Notes: a model not told the origin generated them from the sequence alone. A stretch of DNA of 64,000 bases from Chengkuizengella axinellae (GCF_030730905.1 NZ_JAVAMP010000001.1:186001-250000); one strand, 5' to 3'; shown: positions 8,647 to 18,523, numbered from the stretch's first letter. Program-made: numbers and translations.

Positions 8647-9735
8647 TTGCAGTATACATCTAAAGATTTTCTTGGTGAAATGGCTCATTACTTTGGTTTA
8701 GAATCTAAATTGATAGCACAACAACTGAATATTAGAACAGATAATTATCAATTATATAATGAAGCAGCTGAGCTAGATGAAGATGAGCTATATACAAAGA
8801 ATATGTTAAGTGTTAACGATCTGGTGAGAATTGAGAGTGATACAACGTATAAAATTCATAAAGGATACCCCTCTCCTAGAAGTATATACCCTTTAAAAAT
8901 GTTTATTTCTTTAGGAAATCATCAATTCGTTTCGAAGGACGATACACAAGAAAGATATATGTACTATTATAATTCGAATATAAACGCTGAAACAGGTGAT
9001 ATCCTCATAGAATTTACGAATAAGTATCCAAGCTATTATATGAATATAAAAAAATCTTTATTGATTTTAGAAATGGGTCACTTTCTATTCAATATAACAA
9101 AAACAGCAGAACTTTTAGGAAGTAAATACAAACTGATTGACATTAATCACCACATTCACTTGAGGCGTATTAAAAAACCTTCGAATCAAGTAGAATACAA
9201 AAAATTATTAAATTTTAAAATGAAATGCAAGTATAGAAACAGCGGACCTTTTTTATATCCTATTACGAATGTGAATCCAAAAATCATCCATAAATCCTAT
9301 TCATTTAAAGACGAAACTAACGATCATTTTAATCATTTAGAACAATTGATTAATATTGATGATATTAGAAATCAGGTAAAGATCATTCCATATATCAACC
9401 GAGGTAATGGTATTTTCGAATCACCATCAAATGAAGAAGGTCCGAGGATACATTACATGAAATTAAATAAAACACACCCTTATATTAATTTTATAGGTGT
9501 ATCGTTTTTTGTTGTATTTCTCATTAACCATAATGTGTTTCAATCAGAAAAAGCAACGCAGTATATTTTATCTTTAGGATATTTGAGTCAAATGATATCT
9601 TTGAACCATTCTAGTGAGTCACAGTACTGCCGACCTATAAAAAGTTATGATATTGAACTACTTGAGTCGTTATTGAGTTTAGATACATCTCAATTCACAC
9701 CATATTACTGTTTAATTTCTGGAACAGTTGAGTAG
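8647..9735 (+). CDS. SagB-type azoline dehydrogenase (nitroreductase fold)
   Basis: The 362-residue protein belongs to the FMN-dependent SagB/ThcOx family that oxidises azolines to azoles. The recognisable segment is SLLILEMGHFLFNITKTAEL near residue 140, equivalent to the family's L-E-x-GH-x-x-QN helix; the nearby VSFFVVFLINHN region fits the nitroreductase core. An in-frame GTG at 8632 lies inside the ribosome site GTGAGGAGGG, so the TTG at 8647 (spacing about 6) is the likely start. It follows the YcaO gene by 22 bp and precedes the exporter by 13 bp. It supports at least one ring being aromatised in the product. Divergence from typical SagB is noticeable, and catalytic residues were not identified. 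Confidence 0.78.
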   Translation: MQYTSKDFLGEMAHYFGLESKLIAQQLNIRTDNYQLYNEAAELDEDELYTKNMLSVNDLVRIESDTTYKIHKGYPSPRSIYPLKMFISLGNHQFVSKDDTQERYMYYYNSNINAETGDILIEFTNKYPSYYMNIKKSLLILEMGHFLFNITKTAELLGSKYKLIDINHHIHLRRIKKPSNQVEYKKLLNFKMKCKYRNSGPFLYPITNVNPKIIHKSYSFKDETNDHFNHLEQLINIDDIRNQVKIIPYINRGNGIFESPSNEEGPRIHYMKLNKTHPYINFIGVSFFVVFLINHNVFQSEKATQYILSLGYLSQMISLNHSSESQYCRPIKSYDIELLESLLSLDTSQFTPYYCLISGTVE

Positions 9736-9748
9736 AAAGGAGAGTAAG

Positions 9749-11149
9749 ATGGAAACGAATTTGAATTGGAAAAAAATAATATCATTTTCTCTTCCAATGA
9801 CGCTCATAGGTATTGCAGATCTTCTATTGATTGGGATTGATTTTTTCTGGATCTACTATTTTATTGGTGAACCGGAAGCATTATCTGCTTTACGGGTGTC
9901 CTCATCCATTATTTTATTGATAGAGGCAGTTTTAGTAGGCGTCATCTCAGCACTATTGGTTTATATTAGTCAACATAATGGAGCAGGTCATATCGATAAG
10001 GTCATGCGGGGAGTAAAAGGGACTTTTTCATTTTCAATCTATGCAGGGATAATGACTACATTCATTGGACTGTTGCTTTTACCAGTCTTTATTATGATGT
10101 TTGGCGTATCCCAAAAGGTTTCGATTTTTGTCGGAGATTATTTAAGCGTGTATTTAGTTGGTTATATCGCCATTTCTTTAAATAATCTTCTATTATTATT
10201 ACCAAGATACTTTCAAAAGCTTAATCTGGTTTATAAGGGATTAAGTCTTACTTTATTAACTAACCTTATCATTACACCTATCTTCATGTTGGTATTTACA
10301 CGATTCGGAATGAATGCTATTTCTGGCGCTGCTACGGGTACTGTAGTTGCGAATTTGGTGTGTTCTATTTATATGATTTGGCAATTATTTTTGAAAGATC
10401 ATTTGCAAATCGGACTTTCAAAAAAACAACTCTCACTTAAAGTTGATTTTCAACTATTAAAACAAAATATTTCTTATATCGGTTCCCAAATTTTTAATGG
10501 ACTAACTTATAATGTTTCCATGTTTTTGTATATTCTTATTTTATCGTATTATCCAGAAGATGCGTTTAATGTCTATGCGGTTGCTTCTTATATTTTTGTC
10601 TTTTTCGGAGTGTTTGCACAAAATTTTGCAGCCAGTATCATTCCTATGGTTTCTGAGTATATCGGATCTAAGCAAATTAATGCAGTAAAGGATCTTGTCA
10701 AAAAAATGGTACTCATTTTATTAGGATATTGTTCTATCGTTGCTTTAATCGTTCTGCTCAGTAAAAATCAGATATCTATGGCTTTATCAACAAATGATAT
10801 GTTAACTCCTTTGTTTGCAAACTTTTTCACTTTTTATACAATTCCTTGGATTATGAATACAATAGCTATTGTTTTTATATTTGTAGTAGCAGGAGCAGGT
10901 GATTCCAAAGGAGGAGTGATATTAACCATTACAAACATGTATGTGATTGTATTGGTTTGTTTATTATTTGTACCCCAACTTTTTCAGGACAAAACCAATG
11001 GTGTGTTCATTACGTTGGCATTGATTGAAATATTCACTTTTGTAAGCTCATTTGCCTACTATTTATATGGACGTTGGACAAAAGCAACTTTGGTAAAGGA
11101 AAACGAAGTACATCGAGAGGAAGGGTTATCTGTTGAAAACAGTGTTTAA
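9749..11149 (+). CDS. MATE-family exporter, probably for the RiPP product
   Basis: The 466-residue integral membrane protein has about 12 hydrophobic segments in two similar halves, starting WKKIISFSLPMTLIGIADLL. Such Na+/H+-driven antiporters export drugs and peptides. Its place inside the operon, 13 bp after the oxidase gene, suggests product export and self-protection; no ABC transporter or dedicated immunity gene is visible. The start is ATG 9749 after AAAGGAGAG; the earlier in-frame TTG 9728 lies inside the upstream gene and would sit before that site. A flippase role other than peptide export cannot be excluded. Confidence 0.85.
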   Translation: METNLNWKKIISFSLPMTLIGIADLLLIGIDFFWIYYFIGEPEALSALRVSSSIILLIEAVLVGVISALLVYISQHNGAGHIDKVMRGVKGTFSFSIYAGIMTTFIGLLLLPVFIMMFGVSQKVSIFVGDYLSVYLVGYIAISLNNLLLLLPRYFQKLNLVYKGLSLTLLTNLIITPIFMLVFTRFGMNAISGAATGTVVANLVCSIYMIWQLFLKDHLQIGLSKKQLSLKVDFQLLKQNISYIGSQIFNGLTYNVSMFLYILILSYYPEDAFNVYAVASYIFVFFGVFAQNFAASIIPMVSEYIGSKQINAVKDLVKKMVLILLGYCSIVALIVLLSKNQISMALSTNDMLTPLFANFFTFYTIPWIMNTIAIVFIFVVAGAGDSKGGVILTITNMYVIVLVCLLFVPQLFQDKTNGVFITLALIEIFTFVSSFAYYLYGRWTKATLVKENEVHREEGLSVENSV

Positions 11150-11225
11150 TACAAGTGAGGCTTTTGTCAAATGATTTCAATAGATGAATGGTAAATATAA
11201 AGTAATAAGGAGGGAAAAGGGTGTT

Positions 11226-12551
11226 ATGTCATGTGTAAATCTTAAAATGAAAATCGCGCTCTTTGCGTTAGGTGCTGGACATCATTTATCTTCATGGAGA
11301 CTTTCTACAGAAAAAAATCCTTTTAGTTATGAGTACTATTTGGATGTGACAAAATTAGCAGAGAAAGGAAAGCTTGATTTTGTTTTTTTTGCAGATGGAT
11401 TATACATTGATGAATATTCCCACACTAATGTATTAAATGCGTTAGAACCAACGATTTTACTGTCCTCCTTAGCTGTACATACAAGTCACATTGGTCTTGC
11501 TGCTACAGCTTCTACAACCTATAATGAACCGTATAATTTGGCAAGGCGATTCGGTTCTATTGATCATATTAGTAATGGCAGGTCTGCATGGAATATAGTC
11601 ACTTCTGCGGATCAAGGATCAGCTAAAAACTTTAGTCGTGATGAACATATGGAACATAGTAAGAGATATAAAAGAGCTGAGGAATTTGTTGAAGTGGTTA
11701 AAGGTCTATGGGATTCTTGGGAAGATGAAGCGTTTGTATTGAATAAAGAACAAGGGGTTTTTGTAGACTACAATAAAATGCATAAATTGAATCATCGTGG
11801 AGATTTTTTTTCTGTTGAAGGCCCATTAAATCTATCAAGTCTTCCTCAAGGGCATCCAGTATTAATTCAAGCTGGAACTTCACCTGCGGGACGGCAATTG
11901 GCTGCCAAATATGCAGAGATTGTGTTTGTGAATAATAATAAAGGAATTGAAAATGCGAAAGCATACTATGATGAGTTAAAAGAAAAAGTGGTTTCTTATG
12001 GTAGGGAAAAAGAAGATGTTGTTATTACATCAGGAATTCGATTTATTCTTGGACAAACAAAAGAAATGGCTTATCAAAAATATAACGAAATGCAATCACT
12101 AATTAATCCCAATATAGGATTGAAGCTTTTAACCACTATCTTACCCCAAATCGATTTTTATGCGATGGATCTTAATGAACCACTAATTGATTTAGTGGAA
12201 CCTGTAGATGAAGAGCATTCAAAAAAATATGAGATTTATAAAAAATTTACTGCAAAAAGAAAATTCACTTTAAAACAATTAGCACAACATGTAGCTTCTA
12301 TTACACCACACGATTTATTTATTGGAACTCCCGAGCAATTGGCAATTAGAATGGAGGAGTGGTTTAAAGCAGGTGCATGCGATGGATTTAATCTTATGCC
12401 ATTAAATATGAAAGAGGATCTAGAAGCATTTCTTCTTGAGACAGTTCCAATCTTACAGCAAAAGAATTTGTTTAAAAAAGAGTACGAAGGTGTTAGCTTA
12501 AGAGAAAACTTAGGATTAGTAAAAAATAGTGCTTTCAGTGGGAGGTATTAA
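11226..12551 (+). CDS. FMN-dependent LLM-class monooxygenase (NtaA/SnaA/DszA family)
   Basis: The 441-residue enzyme is a luciferase-like TIM-barrel flavin monooxygenase of the long NtaA/SnaA/DszA subgroup. Visible signatures are KIALFALGAGHHLSSWR at the N terminus, GRSAWNIVTSAD around residue 120, PVLIQAGTSPAGRQLAA around residue 215, and the C-terminal GTPEQLAIRMEEWF. These enzymes use reduced FMN and O2 to hydroxylate or cleave C-S, C-N or C-H bonds. ATG 11226 has AAGGAGG 12 nt upstream. It lies 76 bp after the exporter in the same direction, so it could be a late tailoring enzyme of the peptide. It could equally be an unrelated sulfur or nitrogen scavenging enzyme. Its last codons are built from one arm of a repeated inverted repeat (12532-12565). 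Confidence 0.9.
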   Translation: MSCVNLKMKIALFALGAGHHLSSWRLSTEKNPFSYEYYLDVTKLAEKGKLDFVFFADGLYIDEYSHTNVLNALEPTILLSSLAVHTSHIGLAATASTTYNEPYNLARRFGSIDHISNGRSAWNIVTSADQGSAKNFSRDEHMEHSKRYKRAEEFVEVVKGLWDSWEDEAFVLNKEQGVFVDYNKMHKLNHRGDFFSVEGPLNLSSLPQGHPVLIQAGTSPAGRQLAAKYAEIVFVNNNKGIENAKAYYDELKEKVVSYGREKEDVVITSGIRFILGQTKEMAYQKYNEMQSLINPNIGLKLLTTILPQIDFYAMDLNEPLIDLVEPVDEEHSKKYEIYKKFTAKRKFTLKQLAQHVASITPHDLFIGTPEQLAIRMEEWFKAGACDGFNLMPLNMKEDLEAFLLETVPILQQKNLFKKEYEGVSLRENLGLVKNSAFSGRY

Positions 12552-12565
12552 ACTCCCACTGAAAG
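12532..12565. repeat. inverted repeat, terminal hairpin of a dispersed element
   Basis: CTTTCAGTGGGAG (12532-12544) and CTCCCACTGAAAG (12553-12565) form a perfect 13-bp stem with the stop codon of the monooxygenase gene in the loop. The following GCAAACTTCTCTT also matches the second copy at 57606-57652. It can act as a terminator between the convergent monooxygenase and hisA genes but lacks a T run. See the copies at 49181 and 57527. Confidence 0.75.
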
Positions 12566-12623
12566 CAAACTTCTCTTCATAACATAAGAATTTATAACTT
12601 AATAAGGGCTCGACGATAGCTTA

Positions 12624-13376
12624 TTACCTGGCTACAAAATTCAATACATCATTGAATTTCAATTTCCCCCCAAATATGTCCAACGCACTTCCAATTGTGA
12701 AATCGATCTTACCTTGTGAGATTCTATAAAAATTCTCAAGATCTTCTATTGAACGAATTCCTCCTGCATATGTTATAGGGATTAATGCATTTTTAGCTAT
12801 GTGAGTTACTAATTCCTCACTAAATCCAGATTGTTTTCCTTCCACATCTACTGCATGGATTAACAGTTCGTCACAGTAAGATTGAAGTAACTTTAGATTG
12901 CTAGAATTAAGCTCAAAATCTGTTGTTGTTTTCCATTTATTTATTGCAACGAGCCATTTTCCATTTTTTTCTTTGCAGCTTAAATCAATGACTAATTTTT
13001 CTTTTCCGACTAATGATACTATGTGCTTTAGATTTTCAAGACTGAATCTTCCATTAGGAAAAATATAAGAGGTTATGATAACGTGACTAGCCCCGTTATT
13101 TAGAAACAATAACGCATTATCTGCATTAATGCCACCGCCTATGTGAAGACCACCTGGATAAGCTTCTAACGCTTCTAACGCTGCATCGACATTTCCTTTG
13201 CCAAGCATAATAACATGGCCGCCAGTTAAGTTATTTTTTTTAAATAAATTAGCATAATAAGAAGGAGAATAGGTTGAGACGAAATTTTCTATGACTTCTT
13301 TGTGATCATCTAATGTTTCTCCTACGATTTGTTTTACTTTTCCATCATGAATATCAATACAAGGACGAAACCTCAA
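12624..13376 (-). CDS. hisA: ProFAR isomerase (HisA), eukaryotic HIS6-like type
   Basis: The 250-residue TIM barrel catalyses the fourth step of histidine synthesis, the Amadori isomerisation of ProFAR to PRFAR. The N terminus RPCIDIHDGKVKQIVG (first catalytic Asp in CIDIHDG), the middle GGLHIGGGIN and the C-terminal ITYAGGIRSIEDL with second Asp region ELLIHAVDVEG fit the fungal/plant HIS6 branch better than the usual bacterial HisA (which begins IIPAIDL). It stands alone, facing the RiPP operon, with no other his gene in the window. The TTG start has GGGAAGTG upstream. It may be acquired or an extra copy; whether the genome has a standard hisA cannot be told here. Confidence 0.88.
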   Translation of the reverse strand: MRFRPCIDIHDGKVKQIVGETLDDHKEVIENFVSTYSPSYYANLFKKNNLTGGHVIMLGKGNVDAALEALEAYPGGLHIGGGINADNALLFLNNGASHVIITSYIFPNGRFSLENLKHIVSLVGKEKLVIDLSCKEKNGKWLVAINKWKTTTDFELNSSNLKLLQSYCDELLIHAVDVEGKQSGFSEELVTHIAKNALIPITYAGGIRSIEDLENFYRISQGKIDFTIGSALDIFGGKLKFNDVLNFVAR

Positions 13377-13490
13377 TGTGCTGTCACTTCCCTTTTTTCG
13401 TTTTATGTTATGAAATCATGATACACGAATCCATAAATATCAGTCAAAGGATATGTTGCGAATCAATTCTTTACTTTTATACAGATTTGC

Positions 13491-13521
13491 GTATGAAGAG
13501 ATGTAATGCATGGTAATACTA
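13491..13521 (+). promoter_or_regulatory. candidate sigma-F promoter of lonB
   Basis: GGTAATACTA (13512-13521) fits the B. subtilis sigma-F -10 consensus GGNRANANTW at every position, as I recall that consensus. GTATG at 13491-13495 is a 4/5 match to GYWTA at a spacing of 16. B. subtilis lonB is known to be forespore (sigma-F) expressed, so this fits. No good sigma-A boxes were seen. Confidence 0.5.
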
Positions 13522-13556
13522 GCTTGTAGTTAGTAGAAAAGGGAGGGCGTTATAAC

Positions 13557-15269
13557 ATGAGTTTTATGGTTGTTTTAATGATTATTCAAGGTTTTTTTGC
13601 AGTTGTTATTGGACTGTATTTCTGGAATCAATTGAGAAGTCAGCAAAATAGTAAATCAGCTGTAGACAAAGAATCAAAAAGAGAAATGGAAAAATTACAT
13701 AAATTGAGATCTATTCATCTAACCCAACCTTTATCGGAGAAAGCAAGACCAGTGACAATGGAGGATATCATTGGTCAAAAGGAAGGGCTGCGAGCATTAA
13801 AAGCAAGTTTATGCGGTCCAAATCCTCAGCATGTCATTATTTATGGACCTCCAGGTGTAGGGAAAACAGCAGCAGCCAGAGTTATATTAGAGGAAGCGAA
13901 GAAAAATATATTCTCACCTTTTTATAAAGAATCAAAGTTTATAGAGATTGATGCCACCATTGCCCGGTTTGACGAAAGAGGGATTGCTGATCCGTTAATC
14001 GGCTCCGTTCATGATCCAATATATCAGGGAGCAGGAGCAATGGGTGTAGCGGGTATTCCACAGCCTAAACCAGGAGCTGTTACAAAAGCGCATGGAGGAA
14101 TGCTTTTTATTGATGAAATTGGAGAATTGCATTCTATCCAAATGAATAAATTGCTAAAAGTATTAGAGGATCGTAAAGTTTTTTTAGAAAGTTCTTATTA
14201 TAGTGTAGACGATAAAAATATTCCACAATTTATTCATGATATTTTTCAAAATGGGCTTCCGGCAGATTTCCGATTAGTTGGTGCAACGACAAGAACACCT
14301 GAAGAGATTCCTCCAGCAATTCGTTCGAGATGTATTGAAGTATTTTTCAAACCGTTATTACCTAAGGAAACAGCAATGATTGCAAAGAATGCAATGAAAA
14401 AAATAGGTATGCCTTATGAAGATAAAGCAATAGAAGTTGTAAGCAAATATGCAACGAATGGTCGTGAAGCAGTAAACATTGTACAGATGGCAGCGGGAAT
14501 TGCCACAACCGATCAAAGGAAAAAAATGACTTCTGAGGATATTGAGTGGGTGATCAACAGCAGCAACATACAGCCTCGCCCAGATAAAAAAATCCCAAAA
14601 CAGCCTAAAGTTGGGTTAGTAAATGGACTAGCTGTTTTTGGTCCTAATATCGGCTGTCTGTTAGAAATAGAAGCAACGGCTATATTGGCTAAAATCCCAG
14701 GCAAAGGGAAATTTACAATCACAGGTGTTGTAGATGAGGAAGAAATGGGGGGAGGAGGTAAAAAAATTCGCCGCAAAAGTATGGTGAAGAGCTCGTTGGA
14801 AAACGTACTTACCGTATTAAGGCAAGTGGGAATAAATGCAGATGATTATGATATTCATATCAATTTTCCTGGAGGAATTCCAATGGATGGTCCATCAGCT
14901 GGTGTTACAATTGCTACAGCCATAGCCTCTGCAGTTAATAACATCCCGGTGGATAATAAAATTGCGATGACGGGTGAAGTAAGTATTCATGGGAAAGTTA
15001 AACCTGTAGGAGGTGTTGTAGCTAAAGTAGAAGCTGCCATTCAGGCGGGTGCAAAAAAAGTTTTTATTCCAAAAGAAAATTGGCAAGATACATTTTTTAC
15101 GATCAAAGAGGTTGAGGTAATACCGATGGAAACAATTGAGCAAGTACTTAAATATGCAATAGGTATTGAAGCTAATAATTCTACTAAAGAGCAAGATGTG
15201 ACAAGTGAAGGGATGGATGTAAAAGTGATTCCAGTTTTTCAACCAGGGTCCCCAACTTTAGAACAATAG
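13557..15269 (+). CDS. lonB: ATP-dependent protease LonB (forespore type)
   Basis: This 570-residue membrane-anchored Lon protease is specific to spore formers. It has an N-terminal transmembrane helix (residues 3-24), then an AAA+ domain with Walker A GPPGVGKT (around 99) and Walker B MLFIDEIGEL. The Lon protease domain carries the catalytic Ser in MDGPSAGV (around 446) and Lys in GGVVAKVEAA (around 489). It lacks the long N-terminal LAN domain of LonA. AGGGAGG precedes the ATG. It is followed by lonA in the same order as in B. subtilis. Expression is probably in the forespore (see 13491-13521). Confidence 0.96.
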   Translation: MSFMVVLMIIQGFFAVVIGLYFWNQLRSQQNSKSAVDKESKREMEKLHKLRSIHLTQPLSEKARPVTMEDIIGQKEGLRALKASLCGPNPQHVIIYGPPGVGKTAAARVILEEAKKNIFSPFYKESKFIEIDATIARFDERGIADPLIGSVHDPIYQGAGAMGVAGIPQPKPGAVTKAHGGMLFIDEIGELHSIQMNKLLKVLEDRKVFLESSYYSVDDKNIPQFIHDIFQNGLPADFRLVGATTRTPEEIPPAIRSRCIEVFFKPLLPKETAMIAKNAMKKIGMPYEDKAIEVVSKYATNGREAVNIVQMAAGIATTDQRKKMTSEDIEWVINSSNIQPRPDKKIPKQPKVGLVNGLAVFGPNIGCLLEIEATAILAKIPGKGKFTITGVVDEEEMGGGGKKIRRKSMVKSSLENVLTVLRQVGINADDYDIHINFPGGIPMDGPSAGVTIATAIASAVNNIPVDNKIAMTGEVSIHGKVKPVGGVVAKVEAAIQAGAKKVFIPKENWQDTFFTIKEVEVIPMETIEQVLKYAIGIEANNSTKEQDVTSEGMDVKVIPVFQPGSPTLEQ

Positions 15270-15420
15270 CATTTTATAAACATACAATATATGATCACCA
15301 GATAAAATCCTAAAATATAGAAAAAATGGGCGTCATAAGTCAGAAATTGGTTTTTTAATTAAGCATTTGATAAAATAATAAAAAACAGCTGTAGGATAGA
15401 AATCTTTGGGGGTACTAGAG

Positions 15421-17745
15421 ATGAGTCTAAATAGAACAAGTGAAAATCGATTGCCGCTATTGCCATTACGTGGATTGCTTGTTTATCCAAGTATGGTATT
15501 GCATCTTGATGTTGGAAGAGAAAAATCTGTCAAAGCCCTTGAAAGAGCAATGGTGGAAAATAACTTGATTTTGCTTTCTTCTCAATCTGAAGTGAGTATT
15601 GAGGCTCCAACAGAGGATGAAATTTATAAAATAGGTACGAAAGCAAAAGTAAGACAAATGTTAAAGCTTCCAAACGGTACAATAAGAGTGCTTGTTGAAG
15701 CGTTAAATCGTTGTGAAATTGTAAGGTATATTGACAATGATGAGTTTTATGAAGTCTATGCTAGAGATTTGTCAGATGTATTTTCTGGGGAGACAGAGAA
15801 TAATGCACTGATGAGAAGTGTTTTAAAACAATTTGAGAATTATATCTCATTGTCTAAAAAAGTGACGCCGGAAACTTTAGCGGCTGTGTCAGATATTAAT
15901 GAACCAGGGAGATTAGCAGATGTAATCTCCAGTCACTTATCTTTAAAAATAAAAGATAAGCAGGAAATTTTGGAAACTTTGGATGTTCACGAAAGACTGG
16001 AAAAAATACTGAATATTTTAAATGATGAACGCGAAGTGCTAGAACTCGAAAAGCAAATTAATAAACGAGTTAAGAAACAAATGGAGAAAACACAGAAGGA
16101 ATATTATTTGCGTGAGCAAATGAAAGCTATTCAAAAGGAATTAGGCGATAAGGAAGGCAGAGCAGGTGAAGTAGAAGAGTTGCGAGCAAAATTAGCTGAA
16201 ACAGATGTATCAGATAAAATTAAAGAGAAAATTGAAAGAGAAATTGATCGATTGGAAAAAATGCCTTCAACATCTGCAGAAGGAAGTGTAATTCGAAATT
16301 ATATAGATTGGTTGTTAGCATTGCCATGGAATAAACAAACGGAAGATCATTTAGACATGGCCAAAGCAGAGGGGATCTTAGACGAAGATCATTATGGACT
16401 TGAAAAACCAAAAGAACGTGTTCTGGAATATTTAGCTGTTCAAAAGCTTGTCAAGAAGATCAAAGGTCCTATTTTATGTTTAGTTGGACCTCCAGGTGTA
16501 GGTAAGACTTCATTAGGCAGATCCATCGCTAGAACATTAGGGCGTAAATTTGTTCGTATTTCGCTTGGTGGGGTTAGGGATGAAGCTGAAATACGTGGTC
16601 ACAGACGTACTTATGTTGGAGCTATGCCAGGAAGAATTATACAAGGACTGAAAAATGCAGGAACGAATAATCCCGTATTTTTATTAGATGAAATTGATAA
16701 GATGTCAATGGATTTTCGAGGTGATCCTGGATCAGCACTTTTAGAAGTGTTAGATCCTGAGCAAAACAGCACTTTTAGTGATCATTTTATTGAACAACCT
16801 TTTGATTTATCCAATGTCATGTTCATTACTACGGCTAATGCAGTCCATAATATTCCTCGACCATTATTGGATCGAATGGAAATGTTGTATATATCAGGTT
16901 ATACAGAAATTGAAAAATTAGAAATTGCTAAAAAGTATTTACTGCCAAAGCAGAAAAAAGAACATGGATTAGCAGAAGATCAATTAATTGCTGAAGATGA
17001 GACAATCTTAAAGATTATTCAAGAATATACACGAGAAGCCGGGGTACGAAATTTAGAACAGCAAGTAGCATCATTATGCAGAAAAGTTGTTAAAGAAGTC
17101 GTTTCCAAAGAAGAAGATCAGCAAATTACTGTAACATCCAATGAAGTTGAAAAATTCTTAGGACCGAGCAAATTTAAATACAGCCTGGCTGAAAAAGAAA
17201 ATCAAATCGGAGCTGTGACAGGGTTAGCCTGGACAGAGGTGGGTGGAGATACTTTAACCATTGAAGTGACGGTTATGCCAGGAAATGGTAAGCTGACCTT
17301 GACTGGTAAGCTTGGAGATGTTATGAAAGAATCTGCGCAAGCTGCATTCAGCTATACACGATCCAAGGCAGAGGAACTTAATTTAGAACCAGACTTTCAT
17401 GATAAATATGATATTCATATTCATATTCCTGAAGGTGCAATTCCTAAAGATGGTCCATCTGCAGGGATAACGATTGCTTCAGCTTTAATATCTGCTCTCT
17501 CTGAAGTACCTGTATCGAAAGAAGTAGCTATGACAGGAGAAATAACACTAAGAGGTAGAGTGCTTCCAATTGGAGGTCTTAAAGAAAAAGCGCTGGCTGC
17601 ACACCGAGCAGGAATTAAAAAAGTATTATTTCCTGAAGATAATGAAAAAGATCTTCAAGAACTTCCAGAGGCTGTGAAAAAAGATATCAAATTTATTCCA
17701 GTTTCACATATGGATACCGTATTAGAACAAACATTAATTCAGTAG
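15421..17745 (+). CDS. lon: ATP-dependent protease La (LonA)
   Basis: This 774-residue cytosolic Lon protease degrades damaged and regulatory proteins. It has an N-terminal substrate-binding LAN domain ([14 protein letters not shown]), a coiled-coil stalk around 190-250, Walker [10 protein letters not shown] near 357, Walker [11 protein letters not shown], and a protease domain with Ser in KDGPSAGI and Lys in GGLKEKALA. Length is typical. ATG 15421 is preferred over an upstream in-frame TTG at 15406 because GGGGGT lies between them at a normal spacing. The 151-bp gap after lonB contains no stem-loop terminator that I can see. A long hairpin follows the stop. Confidence 0.97.
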   Translation: MSLNRTSENRLPLLPLRGLLVYPSMVLHLDVGREKSVKALERAMVENNLILLSSQSEVSIEAPTEDEIYKIGTKAKVRQMLKLPNGTIRVLVEALNRCEIVRYIDNDEFYEVYARDLSDVFSGETENNALMRSVLKQFENYISLSKKVTPETLAAVSDINEPGRLADVISSHLSLKIKDKQEILETLDVHERLEKILNILNDEREVLELEKQINKRVKKQMEKTQKEYYLREQMKAIQKELGDKEGRAGEVEELRAKLAETDVSDKIKEKIEREIDRLEKMPSTSAEGSVIRNYIDWLLALPWNKQTEDHLDMAKAEGILDEDHYGLEKPKERVLEYLAVQKLVKKIKGPILCLVGPPGVGKTSLGRSIARTLGRKFVRISLGGVRDEAEIRGHRRTYVGAMPGRIIQGLKNAGTNNPVFLLDEIDKMSMDFRGDPGSALLEVLDPEQNSTFSDHFIEQPFDLSNVMFITTANAVHNIPRPLLDRMEMLYISGYTEIEKLEIAKKYLLPKQKKEHGLAEDQLIAEDETILKIIQEYTREAGVRNLEQQVASLCRKVVKEVVSKEEDQQITVTSNEVEKFLGPSKFKYSLAEKENQIGAVTGLAWTEVGGDTLTIEVTVMPGNGKLTLTGKLGDVMKESAQAAFSYTRSKAEELNLEPDFHDKYDIHIHIPEGAIPKDGPSAGITIASALISALSEVPVSKEVAMTGEITLRGRVLPIGGLKEKALAAHRAGIKKVLFPEDNEKDLQELPEAVKKDIKFIPVSHMDTVLEQTLIQ

Positions 17746-17782
17746 TACAGAATATATACAATTTAACACATTTGTGTTATAC

Positions 17783-17820
17783 AATAAGTGATTGCTTTTT
17801 TATTAAAGCAGTCACTTATT
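17783..17820 (+). terminator. 16-bp hairpin after lon
   Basis: AATAAGTGATTGCTTT and AAAGCAGTCACTTATT pair over 16 bp (one G-U) around TTTATT. It is followed by CAATTTAAG rather than a T run, so it may be a weak terminator or an mRNA 3'-end stabiliser. Confidence 0.6.
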
Positions 17821-17895
17821 CAATTTAAGAGAATGTTCAATATTGCAAAGTCGATTTTTGAACTCATATTTTAAGAAAGAGAAGGTATTTAAGAA

Positions 17896-18492
17896 GTGAA
17901 AGTAAATCAGGCAGAATTTATTATTAGTGCTGTAGGTCCTGATCAATATCCAGAGGATGGCTTGCCCGAAATTGCGTTGGCAGGTCGGTCAAATGTAGGG
18001 AAATCCTCGTTAATCAATAAATTGATTAATCGGAAAAATTTGGCCAGAACGAGCTCTCAGCCAGGTAAAACACAAACTTTGAATTATTATCGCATTAATT
18101 CCGATTTATATTTTGTTGATCTTCCTGGTTATGGTTATGCCAAGGTTTCAAAATCACGTAGACAAGAATGGGGAGAAATGATCGAAAGATATTTAACGGA
18201 AAGAGAGCAGTTAAAGGCAGTAATGCATATTATTGATCTTCGCCATCCACCTACAAAAGATGATCAGGCGATGTATGAATGGTTAGTTTATCAGGAGATT
18301 CCTCGACTTGTTATTACTACAAAAGCAGATAAAATATCAAAAAACAAACGAAATAAACACTTAAAAATAATTAAAGATACATTAAACCTTGAAAAAGGAG
18401 ATCCAATCTTAATGTTTTCCTCTGAGGAAGGATTAGGAAAAGAAGAATTATGGCAGCTTATTCAAGAAAAAACAACACCAAATCATAGTTGA
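17896..18492 (+). CDS. ysxC: ribosome biogenesis GTPase EngB/YsxC
   Basis: The 198-residue essential GTPase assists late assembly of the 50S subunit. All G motifs are visible: G1 GRSNVGKSS (around 32), G3 DLPGYG, G4 TKADK. Length is typical. GTG start. Its place behind lonA is conserved in Bacillus. Its last codons overlap the -35 box of the next transcription unit. Confidence 0.96.
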   Translation: MKVNQAEFIISAVGPDQYPEDGLPEIALAGRSNVGKSSLINKLINRKNLARTSSQPGKTQTLNYYRINSDLYFVDLPGYGYAKVSKSRRQEWGEMIERYLTEREQLKAVMHIIDLRHPPTKDDQAMYEWLVYQEIPRLVITTKADKISKNKRNKHLKIIKDTLNLEKGDPILMFSSEEGLGKEELWQLIQEKTTPNHS

Positions 18493-18517
18493 CATATGGT
18501 TTGGTAAATTTTATGAT
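18489..18517 (+). promoter_or_regulatory. sigma-A promoter of the RND exporter gene
   Basis: A perfect -35 TTGACA (18489-18494) and TATGAT (18512-18517) are separated by exactly 17 bp. The -35 overlaps the ysxC stop codon. Transcription should begin around 18524, inside the palindrome described next. Confidence 0.85.
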
Positions 18518-18523
18518 TAGTAG

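Noticed and set aside
12532-12565. Plain rho-independent terminator between convergent genes
   Set aside because: There is no T run on either strand, and the same sequence with flanks recurs at 57606-57652, so a repeat explanation fits better.
13313-13516. 67-codon plus-strand frame opposite the hisA start
   Set aside because: Antisense to hisA and to the intergenic promoter region, Cys-rich by chance, no ribosome site.
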